Source: Phymatolithon calcareum
Lineage: Eukaryota > Rhodophyta > Florideophyceae > Hapalidiales
Length of the DNA: 64,000 nucleotides
Direction of reading: 5' to 3'
Assembly (NCBI GenBank): GCA_977006965.1
Contig: OZ345360.1
Location: 2,666,001-2,730,000, forward strand
Both the position numbers and the translations under genes were made by a program. The notes under the pieces were generated by a model that saw only the letters and a program-made list of their open reading frames with translations, made no database searches and was not told the DNA's origin. Positions 51,040-60,940 of the stretch are shown here, one piece after another (the first letter of the stretch is position 1; every line of letters starts with the position of its first letter).

Positions 51040-54000
51040 TTACTCCCCCTTTTGAAAAGTGTCGCCCTCGACTCTTGGTAACGGAGCACTTCGAAGCCGT
51101 AAGTTATACGGCCGAAGTAGACTTGAGTGAAATGCATTGTGTACGCCCGTTTGGAGAAGAATTGGAGGTAGTTCAAGTCGGAAAGCAACTTTGTTAATCT
51201 TCTCGGTAACTTTGAAAGGTCCAATGAATTTCTGTAGAAGTTTTGTGGCTTGTCTTAGTAACTCTTTTCGAAGATTTTTGGTGGACAGCAATACTAATTC
51301 ACCGACAGTAATGTTGCAAGGGGTTCTCCGCTTGTTGGTGTAGCTCGCCATATACTCATTAAATTCTTCTGCGCACACTTCGTGGCCTTTTTGCATGTCA
51401 TGAATGAAGTCCGATGCATTCTCATTTAGAGGGTGTGAGAACGTCAAGTGGCGTTGTCTTTGGCTCAATGCCATAGTTCAGATAGAAGGGAGAAAAGCAT
51501 GTCGCCGAATGAATTGCGGAGTTATACGCGACTTCAATGTTCACAAGGTGCTTGTCCCAGTTTTCTTGCCGTGTGTTGACACACGATCGAATCATTTCTT
51601 CAATCTTTCTATTTATTCTTTCAGTTTGTCCGTCAGTTTGTGGATGCTATGCAGATGACGACGATATCTTTAAATCTAGGAGAGAGAATAATGATTTCCA
51701 GAACGCGCTGTCGTAAATGATTTGCTGCGGAAGTCCATGGTGTCGATAGACGTTCTCGTGAAATATTTTCGCAACTCCGTCAGCCCTAACGATTGTCGTT
51801 GTAGGACAGATGCGAATCATGTTGGTGAGTCGATCCACAAAGACAAGAATTGCAGTGTGATTCTTTGATGTCTTCGGAAGAGATGAGATGAAATCCATAG
51901 TTATACTGGACCATTTCTCTGAAGGTAGTTTCAATGGTTGAAGGTCTCCAATGAGTAATTTGGTAGAGGCTTTTATTTTCTGACGCAGGTCACAGGCCAT
52001 GACGTATTCTTCAATGGGTTTCGTCATTTGTGGCCAGTAGTATTTTTCGGACTTCGTTCTAGTGTTTTCTTCACGCCCAGGTAACCAGAAGGGACTGAAT
52101 CATGCTTGTCACATATAACTTGAGATCAAATGGATCCTCGATGAATGCAAGTCTTGTTGTCCTTATACAGAATTTGGTCCTTGACGTCGTAGGGTTCAGT
52201 GGGTGTTTTATATATATTTTTGAATTCTGGGTCCTTATTGTATCTTTCCATGAGATATTCACGTTCTGGTGGTGAAATAAATAGGTTTGATATCGCGTTC
52301 AGTTGTTTTGTCTTCTTTAGGATCTGATTCAGGAGTTCTTGATTGCTCTCTCTTGCCGATGGTATGTCTTGTGCCTTTCCAGACAAGGCGTCGTCAACCG
52401 TGTTTTTTCCTTTGACGTATTCGATGATGAAGTCGAATTCTACGAGTCGTTCAAGCCACTTTACTTGTCGTTTCGATAGAATTTCTTTTGTTTCCAGGCA
52501 TTTCAGAGGATGATGGTCGGTATTGACAATAAATTTATGTCCGTGGAGGAAAATCTCCAAACGCGAAGTGTGGACTAGGTAGTTCTGCTCGGCAGGATTC
52601 AGGGTTCTCGAAAAATACGCGACGGGATGAAAGAACTGATCGTGCTTTTGTTCCAGAACAACTCCTGGGGAAAAGTCGGATGAGTCTGTGGAAACGATTG
52701 TCGGAAGAGTGGGGTCAAATTGTGGGGTTTGAAACGCACAAGTTGGCACACTGGCTGTGGTCGGGTTGTTCCCTGGCGGAAAGCGAAGGGCGGCGCGAAG
52801 CGCCGACCTTTATAGAAAAAACAATGGATCAAAGAAGCAGCGGTTCTAGGGTTTTGCTCTTGGTGATCCTTCATGGTATAAGTACGCATCGAAACCTACG
52901 GTACTGTAATGACTGTAATGCTATCTGTAATGGCTTACTGTAAGTGCAAGCTGTAATGATAATTTGAAGGGAGTAGGAGTATGATAGTGGCGTTGGACGC
53001 CACACAAATGTTTGGAGAACTGGAGCAGAAATAAGAGTGTTTTTGATTTTCTGGAATGCGTCAGCTTTATTCGGTGTCCACTTAAAATAAGTCTTACCTG
53101 TAAGCAAGGTAAGTGGCTTAACTATTCCGGCACAGTTTTTGATGAACCTTCGCTAGTAGCTGAAAAGTCCCAAGAAAGCTTGGAGGTCTTTCTTATGTCG
53201 CGGTGCGGGCCATGTTTGAAAAGATTCGACCTTGTTCTTATCCATATCGATACCCTTGTCGGTGAGGATGTGCCCCAAGTGTTCAATAATTCGAACGGCG
53301 AACTCGCATTTCAACAGCTTCCCATAAAGCTTCTCTTTGCGTAATATTTCCAGTGCCGTCCGCAAGTGACTGACGTGGTCTTCTAAGTTCTTACTGTATA
53401 TAAGAATATCGTCCAGGTATACGTGGATGAACTTGTCAAGGTACGGTTGAAGTATCTTGTTCATTAATTCCATAAAGTTCGCTGGAGCATTAGTTAATCC
53501 GAATGGCAAAACCAGAAACTCGTAGTGTCCGTATCTAGTCCTAAAGCAGTTTTCGGGATTGATTCTTCTGATATTCGGATTTGCTGGTACCCAGACCCGA
53601 GGTCGATCTTCGAAAAATATTTTGCCCCTGCAATCCTGTCGAATATGTCATTAATTCGGGGGAGAGGATATCCATTCTTTACGGTGAGCTTGTTCAATGC
53701 GCGATAATAGACGCACATTCTGAGGTCACCGTTCTTCTTGTTAACGAAGAGAATCGGGGCTCCCCAAGGGCTTTTACTTGGTCGGATAAACCCTTTCTTT
53801 GATAGGTCAGCGAGCTGTCTTCGAAGTTCTTGTAGGTCCGTTTCGGAAAACAGTAAAGTCCTTTTCGCTGGGGTTCCGCACCTGGTAAGAGTTCGATTTT
53901 GAATTCGCTAAGTCTAACAGGAGGCAGGCCTTCGGGTAAGTCTTTCTGAAACACGTCTTTATAATCTTCAATTAACGACGTAATTTTGCTATCGTTCGAT

Positions 54001-54282
54001 GATTTGTATTGTGTCTTAGAATTCGAGGGTTTTAGTATCACAGCGAACATCTTTGATTTCTTTGTTGATCGGACCAGGGTTTTAGCGGATATTAAATTGA
54101 CTCGAAGCGACATTTTGCGTATAAGCTTTGTCTTCATTAAAGGTAAACGACAAGTCCTTCTTACCGCAGTCCGTCAAGGCAGAATGTTTGGTAAGCCAAT
54201 CTTTCCCAAGAATCAGGTCATCTTTTAAGGAGGCAAATGGGTAATCGGAGAGTATCTTGGTATCTAGGTAATGTAACTTCAA
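51040..54282 (-). pseudogene. pol region of the Ty3/gypsy element (frameshifted)
   Basis: Minus-strand order: protease end (LILGKDWLTKHS, about 54200), reverse transcriptase ([40 protein letters not shown], then the catalytic YLDDILIYS near 53400), connection and RNase H (STDSSDFSPGVVLEQ, FHPVAYFSRTLNPAEQNY, VNTDHHPLK), then integrase (MDFISSLPK, VFVDRLTNM, HHGLPQQIIYD) and its C-terminal GPFKVTEKINKVAFRLELP. These are spread over several frames. The RNase H start is cut by a nested 278-bp element. Description only; not functional as read. Confidence 0.9.
52732..53009 (+). mobile_element. Hairpin-ended element X nested in pol
   Basis: It is flanked by GTTTG on both sides (52727-52731 and 53010-53014), 278 bp. 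It ends in the hairpin GTGGCGT-TGG-ACGCCAC (52987-53003) and contains degenerate CTGTAATG repeats. It is similar to element Y at 54774-55188, which lies in the opposite orientation. It cuts the gypsy coding sequence between the connection and RNase H segments. Confidence 0.7.
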
Positions 54283-54572
54283 TATTTTCTCTAATTTCGG
54301 ATTTCCGTTCAGTCCCGTCAGCCATTTCGGCTTGTTCTTCTGATGGGTTACGGATTAAGTTCACTTTATCCGACAGCTTTGACGATATGATAATGTAGGT
54401 GGCGCCGTGGTCGAATAGGGTACGGCATTTGTGGTTGTTGACAGAACCATTTATACCATAGAGGGGGGTTCAGTTCAATAGTATGGCATGCGATGATGGT
54501 CGGGGAAGACTTTCTTCATTTTTTTGTTTTTCAATTTTTTCGACAGGGGAAGGAACTGAACTAGCTACCGGA

Positions 54573-55851
54573 TTAGAGTTCGTTTTGCTTTTTCCAGTTC
54601 CTCTTTAAGTTTTTTGGACAGTTGCGAGCGATGTGGCCTTTCTCTACAACACAAGCAACGTCCTTCGGCAATGCATTTGTCACGTTCTTCTTGGGTAAGT
54701 TTTTTAGTTGGACGTTTCCAATATCCATTGGAGAATATCCTGGGTTTTGCCTAGCAGGAGCAACAGGAGAGAATGTGGCGTCCAAACGCCACTATCATAC
54801 CCTCCATTTCCTACAAGACTAGCTCCCTTCAAATTATCATTACAGCTTGCATTTACAGCAAGCCCTTACAGATAGCATTACAGTCATTACAGTACCATAG
54901 GTTTCGATGTGTACTTACACCATGAAGGATCACCAAGGGCAAACCCTAGAACCGCTGCTTACAGCTTACAGGTGCTTACTCTGTAAGCCCCTCGGCGGCG
55001 CATCCGGCGGGCTAAGAAGCTGCGAAGCGGCTTCCAGATTCTTCCATTGATCCATTTATCATATTGCCAAGTCAACTTTGATCCAATTCCTTTTCTATAA
55101 AGGTCGCCGTTTGGCGGCGCCCTCGGCGTTTGCCAGGGAACAACCCGACCAACCCGAGTGTGCCTTCCTGTGCGATTCACAACCCTACAGAGAACTAATC
55201 TTGTATTTTCCCGGAATTGTGAGTACTTTCGACGAGCTCTGCGTCTCTCATGAGGTCGTCGATATTTTTGTAACTCTTGGTGCAAAGCTCTTTCCGAATA
55301 TAGGACTTGAGCCCACGAGAGTACCAATCGATTATTTCGTCAGCCGAAATATTCGGTATATCTCCGATGATCGTCAGGAAGTCACTGTTGTACACATGGA
55401 CAGATTTTATCTGTTTCCAGATACTCAGCTTATCTCGCGCAAGCTTAACCCTGTTCAATGATCCAAAAAGATTTATCAATTCTCCGTTTAGCTCGATCCA
55501 TGAAGAGAACTGCGGGTTTCGATACATATTATAGGTTACAAACCATGTATATGCATGACCGTCGAGGAAGCTTAAGGCTATTTTGAGAGCCTCACTGGAG
55601 TTGCTGACACCTATTAAATAATTAACCATTCGATGGACCCAATTTTCGACAGGTGTCTTTCCGGTATATGGCGAAGGTTTGTATATTTTCGGTTGACGAT
55701 CACTCATACGACTGGATGATAATTCATTAATTCTTCTCTGTGCATCCTCCAATTGGCTGTGTAGCTCACCAATTAATTGTTGTACATTGGCTAGCAGAGG
55801 AAATTGATTGGATGCTTGAGAAAAATTATTATTATCATCAACAGGCTGCAT
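54573..55851 (-). pseudogene. gag of the Ty3/gypsy element, interrupted
   Basis: The N-terminal 218 codons (55851-55195) are open and read as a Gag capsid: a coiled-coil start, KIYKPSPYTGKTPVENWVHR, ALSFLDGHAYTWFV and ADEIIDWYSRGLKSYIRKEL. After element Y the reading continues VAPARQNPGYSPMDIGNVQL and a nucleic-acid-binding knuckle (EKGHIARNCPKN) disturbed by a frameshift. Confidence 0.85.
54774..55188 (-). mobile_element. Hairpin-ended element Y nested in gag
   Basis: It is flanked by AGAGAA on both sides (54768-54773 and 55189-55194), 415 bp. In reverse orientation it matches element X over most of its length (GGTCGGGTTGTTCCCTGGC, CCTTTATAGAAAA, GGTGATCCTTCATGGT, then CTGTAATG repeats) and carries about 120 extra bases inside. 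Its end hairpin is GTGGCGT-CCAA-ACGCCAC. Confidence 0.75.
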
Positions 55852-55939
55852 GGTGATTTATTGATATCGATTACTGATTTATATTACGATTGATGTTATC
55901 GATTACGCGAAAGTGGGCCTTACTCTTGAGGTGACGCAT

Positions 55940-56155
55940 TCAGTGGTCCTTGAACTCATAGTCTCGGAGGCTGGAATTGAGTAGTGTGACTTGGTGACGA
56001 TGCTTTCTGGACCGGATGTGTTCGTCGCAACTCCGTGGTCCGTTACACGTCACGTCACACAACCTGCAGTGACGGCGCAAATTTTTTAACGGAATTTTAC
56101 AGCGGTCCTTTTGTTTTCTGGCCCTGCGTGCACGTTGGTCCGCTGCTTTCGCCAT
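55940..56155 (-). CDS. Small zinc-finger ORF upstream of gag
   Basis: 71 codons between the 5' LTR and gag: a basic start (RARRARKQKDRCK), then CRLCDVTCNGPRSCDEHIRS and RKHRH. The CxxC and HxxxxxH spacing is that of U1/JAZ-type C2H2 zinc fingers that bind RNA. A longer Pro/Ser-rich frame precedes it in another frame. It may be an accessory protein of the element or part of a longer upstream Gag. It starts from an ATG. Confidence 0.5.
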   Translation of the reverse strand: MAKAADQRARRARKQKDRCKIPLKNLRRHCRLCDVTCNGPRSCDEHIRSRKHRHQVTLLNSSLRDYEFKDH

Positions 56156-56560
56156 AGGGCCGGAAATTTTCTTGATCTTCTTGTCGGGTCCCTTTGGGGC
56201 AGGAGGTGGAAGGGATCGTGGAATACGGTATATCGGTGGAACGATAGGCGTCGGAGATGGGCGGAGGTCGATTGATATTTTCTAGCGTCCAATAAAAATC
56301 GAGAGTGAATTGCCCTCCGGCTCGGTCACGATCGGCGGTGGAACAGTCTGGTTCGTCACCGTCACAATGCGTGACGACCATGAAATCAATTCCACTGCAC
56401 AATCTCGATTGGTAAAAATAATTAGAATATGATTACTTATACATAAGGTCACGTTGCTCCAATTTCCAATTAATGAGCTCAAAGACTCCCAGAAATCAGG
56501 GCACTGGTGACCGTTACAATTGTGGAATGGAAATAATACGCTGTAGCCGGTGCTACCAAA

Positions 56561-57019
56561 TGAAAGGCGGTGTATGATACTTACTTCATTATTTTCGGTG
56601 GTGATATGACACGACTGGTGACACGTGTGGTACAGTTAGATTTGAGTGAAGTTGGTGGTGAAGATTGGGTTCGTGGTTGGAGTCGGTGGTTGCGGTGGTT
56701 GAGGGTCTGGTTTTTCCTCCTGAGTTGGTTGCCAGCCTCGGCTTCAGCGCCGGCTTTCGAGTTTATATAGAGATGCTAAAGAAGTCTAGAGTATTGCAAT
56801 ACGTTTTCTAGATACTAGCTAATATGGAATAGGGTGCTAGATGGCAAGAATAAGTTGCCATCAAATTTATAATTACACCTTACATGATGTATACTAGGCA
56901 TAAGGACTAACATAACAGAGCCAAAACATAGATATACATAATGGCATAAAAGTATAAAAGTACCGAAAGGATAAGGAGTAGAAGAAGGCCATAATATGTT
57001 TTAGTACTACTACCTCACT
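56561..57019 (-). repeat. 5' LTR of the Ty3/gypsy element
   Basis: About 459 bp, aligned with the other LTR along its full length. The outer end reads CTACCTCACT instead of CTACCTTACA, and the adjoining CTAGT matches the other flank. Confidence 0.93.
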
Positions 57020-57042
57020 CTAGTGGCCCTCAGAAAGATATT

Positions 57043-57420
57043 CTAGGAGCGGGATAGATCCATTCGACAACGGTTGATGGAGACCGCGGTGAGTTGCAAG
57101 GCGCGCATGGTAAAGCCAATGACGAGAGTGCGCCGTTCTTCTTGTGGGTAGGTTCCGCGACGTTGGGCAATGAGAGATATGAAGGGATGGAGGCCACGAT
57201 CGAACGCAGGTCCAACACAGCCGTACAGTGCCATCGCAAGTGAGTGGAAGGCAGTGTTCTGCTGGACAGAGAGTGCGCCATATATTTTCAATTTCCTCTT
57301 CTTCGCAGATCGCATCGCCCAGTCGGCGTCGTAGCCACCATTGCGCACATAAAGCTCGGTGTGGGGACTAGTGAAAGTGAGGTCGTAGGCTTGTGGACAG
57401 GGGTCAAACTGGGCTTTCAA
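57043..57420 (-). pseudogene. Fragment of unknown gene family F2
   Basis: A 125-codon open frame (YDLTFTSPHTELYVRNGG, then AFHSLAMALYGCVGPAFD and LHPFISLIAQRRGTYP), similar to 21022-21228. It is bounded on one side by the gypsy LTR and on the other by repeat R2, so it is a leftover piece. No start ATG is evident at its 5' end and no function is recognised. Confidence 0.45.
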
Positions 57421-57439
57421 CGCATACCTTGCTTCTTAT

Positions 57440-57512
57440 TCTTCTTTAATGCAGGTTTCGGAGTTTCCTATAGGAACTCCCCATCGTACGGCTACAGTAT
57501 ACTTTAACAGAT
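57440..57512. repeat. Dispersed repeat R2, left part
   Basis: It matches the start of the intact copy at 42280 up to CTTTAACAGAT, where a LINE interrupts it. The right part resumes at 58773. Confidence 0.75.
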
Positions 57513-58772
57513 GCTGGACATAGCTACTCGTTAGGCCGAAGACCGCGGTATGACATGGAATACGAAAAAGGGAAAAAGCGAGATCCTAGAATCAGAGGAA
57601 ACAGCAAGTGAAACATTCGAACTGGTGAACATGGTCCTGACGCACGTCCGGGAGGTCACATACGTTGGAGCCTCCCTTGGACCCTAAGGAAAATCAGACA
57701 CCACAATGATACAACGCCTGAAGAAGGCAAGGTCCGCCGTGTATGAGTTGCGTACACTTGGAATATTCAAGAAAGGGCTGTAAATCCAAAAGTGCATCAC
57801 GGTATGCAAGGCACTAATCCAGCCACGTTGGGAAAACGCAATGCATCTAGCGTCATAGACAGAAGACGTTGTGAAGGCCACCAAGGAAGTTGAGCAAACG
57901 TTCTTCAGCCAAATGTTTGGTCCTCTCTCTAGAAGATGGTCAGATAGACTCCGACTGTTGTGTCGCATCCAAGCACCCAACCAAAGGCGGGAAATCATTG
58001 CCTTCAAGATGCTGAGGAGAAAATGGACAAAGAAAAGATGTACCTACAAAAGCCGTCTGAGAGCAGGAACAACTAAGAGCTCCAGTCGACCAGGAACGAC
58101 ATTGCCGCTATGGAAAACAGGGAAACATTTGTGGAAGCAACCAAACACATTCAAGCAAATCAGTCTGCCAAAATGCTTCGCTCAAAATTCCTTACAATGA
58201 AAGGAGATCGCCTCGAACTGAAGAGGAAGAGGAGAATCCCGTACGACAAGACGAGCGAGCTACCAGCAATCCTCAAACTCCCGAAGGTGAAGTACAGGTA
58301 TTTAGCGCTTCAGTACATCTGCGGAAGATTTCCGCTGGTGTCGACAACAAGCCTGGTGGAAAAATTTGGAATCCGAGCTCGACAGCATATGGCAACGCTG
58401 GAAAATAATCTGTCAAGATATGACCTAAACGGAGACAAAGGATCGGATATCGAGAAATCACGTAACAAGCTTTTTCTATTCAGCAAGAGCATAATCGAGT
58501 GCTTGGAAAATGAAGAATGACTGCTCTAAAATCAAGATACGAGAAATTAAGTAGATGTCCCTTAGAACAGAAAGCCTAATAGCGAGAACACCAGAAGCGA
58601 ACTCACAAGAACACCACATAGAAGGTAGGACGATCCAGGTTCCAAACGTTCCCCACCGCCTATGGAAGGCGGTAGGTTTCAACCGTCTACACACTGGAAG
58701 CTATAAACTGAGGAAGCCTTGCCCGTATATCCGTAAGACTGTGAGGCCTTTAAGTAAACGTCAATCAAAAAA
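57513..58772 (+). mobile_element. 5'-truncated LINE (family L3) inside repeat R2
   Basis: It sits between AGAT and AGAT (57509-57512 and 58773-58776), a short duplication. It encodes MTWNTKKGKSEILE early on, then frameshifted C-terminal parts: EVEQTFFSQMFGPLSRRW, then SKFLTMKGDRLELKRKRRIP and LQYICGRFPLVSTTSLVEKF to a stop at about 58520. It ends GAGGCCTTTAAGTAAACG and an A-rich tail. Distantly related to L1a/L1b. Confidence 0.8.
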
Positions 58773-59125
58773 AGATACGAGTGGTATTTGATGTCACAGC
58801 AGCTTTAAGTCGTACACAAAGTGTAGAGCTTGGGGGAGCTTAACATCTAAATCTCTACGCAGCCAATCTTCAGCCGCCGTCCTTCAAAGGGATGACCCGG
58901 GTTGGAAACCATTTAGGATGCTCACGGTAGCAGGTCATCTCGTTACCTTCTTTCATTTCCTTCTGCCCTCTCTACCAGCTTCCTTCAGCATTGCGGCACA
59001 CCACTCAGGGCGGAATCTATGTACTATCAAACTACCAGAAAGTGATAGTCTTCTCCCATGGGGAAGCCGGAGCACTGCTCTTTCCATTTCAAAAAACCGT
59101 GCCTTAGAGCGGGGAAATATTCCTG
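58773..59125. repeat. Dispersed repeat R2, right part
   Basis: It continues the R2 sequence exactly where the left part stops (GATACGAGTGGTATTTGA onward) and matches 42353-42697 with scattered differences. Confidence 0.75.
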
Positions 59126-59289
59126 ATATTCTGGCCCGCTGTACAGTCCTTGCTTCATATTTTGATGATGATGTCACCAAAATCACCGAGAACACAGTTG
59201 CTTGTCCAACGGAGCGTATGCGTGTAAGTCGATATTGTCCAAATTTTTAATCACGTGGTACCACATTAGTAACAGTTCAGAATTTTTCT

Positions 59290-60940
59290 GTGTTCCTGAC
59301 GATCATGGAGGACTTCGATTCCTCGAAACCGTACGCATTATACCTCTGGGATTGCCCTCTGGTTATGTTCCGCGACGCTTCCACGAGCCGTTTAAAGTAA
59401 AACGGCCCGTTTTACTGTTCGCTGTCCGCACTGAGCCGCCCCTATCCGAAGGGCGCGTCTACGTTCGCCGGGCAGGTGAAACCGTCCTGGAATGCGGGTA
59501 CCACGGCTGGACATTGGAAGCGTCATTCCGGCGGACGCCTGTACAGTCTCAGTGGCCAGTGCGGCGTGACTAGTCTTCAACCGGAAGAAGAAAATGTGAC
59601 GAGGATACCAAGTGGTCGCAATAGAGACAGTGAATGGAGTCGCTCTCCGCGGTACATCCGCCGCGGAGATAATTTGAGATGTTGTTGTGTCAAATGTGGT
59701 TTATTCCCTCTTGGTCCCTTCTCCCATTCATGGGCTAGTCCCGTAGGTATTTATACTAGTTCGACTACACTGATAACTGCAACACGTCGACGCAGCTATC
59801 TTGTCGATATTGTCGCTATGAAGTGGCGACAATATGATGGGGAAGTGAAGTATTACACCCAGTATGCGCCAGCGCATTGCGTGTAAGGGTGTAACTAGAC
59901 CACTGAAAAGCGGATGCAATTGAACATCCGGCACACGTAATAGCGTGTGCAGCTTCGTTGTCAGGTCAAGACAAACTAGTTACCTTCCAGACATAGGGCT
60001 GCACAGGGGCTTGGGTCTGGATTCCGCAGACAGAAGTGCCGGGGAAGGACGTGCCATTTCCGCAGGCCGCTCACCTGCCGAAAGTTTATGCCACTCTTGT
60101 TCGCATCGGAATCGTGTTCATGTGGTTTGGGGAGGACGAGGCCGATTACGGGGAAGGTTGAGGCTGCCCAAGTGGTTGGAGAGGGGATATGGAACCAAAG
60201 ACGCACTTTTCTCGCGAAATCTGACAAGGATACTCCTTTACGACTTTTTGACGTTCCATAAAGTTAAGTATTGCACTTCAGCTTAAGGCGGAATGATTTT
60301 AGGAGTGTATTCTGACGACCTTTTGTACCGTGTTTTTATGTGAAGTTATGGTGGAGCTTCTTAGAGTAAGGTGGGGGGTCTTTTTCCTCAATTGACTTGG
60401 TGCATAATATTTCCTGGCGACCACTGACCATCTATGTTCTATTTTTCTTTTTCTCCATCTCGCATAGTGTTATCGATTCCGCACATGTTCCCTTCAGTCA
60501 TGACGTCTCGGGCCAGAGTGAACGCAACAAAATCGATGCGAATGGCTTCTAACGTCCGGAACCTGGTCAAAATGGGGCATTTTCCGCAAGGTTTTGCCTC
60601 GTTAAACCTGGTTTTGTGCGAAGCGTGCACTATAGTCCTCCGAGTTATGTATATTACGCCGGTGGTGCGGGTCCGGAAAATGCCGACCCGCAGTTCTCGC
60701 TGTTCACGGTGGCCTCCCCTGTCGGCCGCGGAAAGCCGGGGGCGTTGAAGTTCCTCGTCGCGCGCAAGTTGCCGTTACTAATCCGATTGAAGATGAAAGT
60801 CTTGCAACGCTGTTGGGAGAACACGAAGACAAATGTGATATTGGATTCGGACGCGGGACATCTGCGAGGACAGGAGAGACGAATGCTGCGGATGGCGAGA
60901 GAGAGACCCTGGAGCGCCGCATCAGAGTGGAGAGCATAGT
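59290..60940 (+). pseudogene. Rieske oxygenase (pheophorbide a oxygenase-like), decayed
   Basis: Pieces of a PAO-type Rieske protein occur in the right order. LWDCPLVMFRDA is near 59350; PPLSEGRVYVRRAGETVLEC then GYHGWTLE (59440-59515) carries the second half of the Rieske cluster site. WVWIPQTEVPGKDVPFPQAA then LPKVYATLVRIGIVFMWFGED is at 60010-60140. LIRLKMKVLQRCWENTKTNV then ILDSDAGHLRGQERRML lies near 60780-60880. In intact relatives the first cluster half reads C-x-H before PLSEG; here it falls in another frame with a TGA. The chain is also cut by a 400-bp insertion. Family members act in chlorophyll breakdown or as plastid-envelope Rieske proteins. Not functional. Confidence 0.65.
59575..59974. 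mobile_element. 400-bp insertion in the Rieske pseudogene
   Basis: It is bounded by ACTAGT on both sides (59569-59574 and 59975-59980). It contains inverted repeats CTCCGCGG/CCGCGGAG near 59650 and ATATTGTCGC/GCGACAATAT near 59805-59835. It has no coding capacity. Its ends do not show TG...CA, so a solo LTR is not proven. Confidence 0.5.

Larger units (their letters stand above)
50603..57019 (-). mobile_element. Ty3/gypsy LTR retrotransposon, decayed
   Basis: About 6.4 kb on the minus strand with two LTRs and a 5-bp duplication CTAGT (50598-50602 and 57020-57024). Domain order is gag, protease, reverse transcriptase, RNase H, integrase, as in Ty3/gypsy. A primer-binding-like site TGGTAGCACCGG follows the 5' LTR; a polypurine tract AAAAGGGGGAG precedes the 3' LTR (plus-strand position about 51045). 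Two other elements are nested in it, at 52732-53009 and 54774-55188. Pol is split by frameshifts, so it is inactive. Matching LTR pairs show it inserted as a full unit. Confidence 0.95.

Noticed and set aside
59575-59974. Solo LTR of the Ty3/gypsy family because of the shared CTAGT flanks
   Set aside because: Its sequence does not match the LTRs at 50603 and 56561 and it lacks TG...CA ends.
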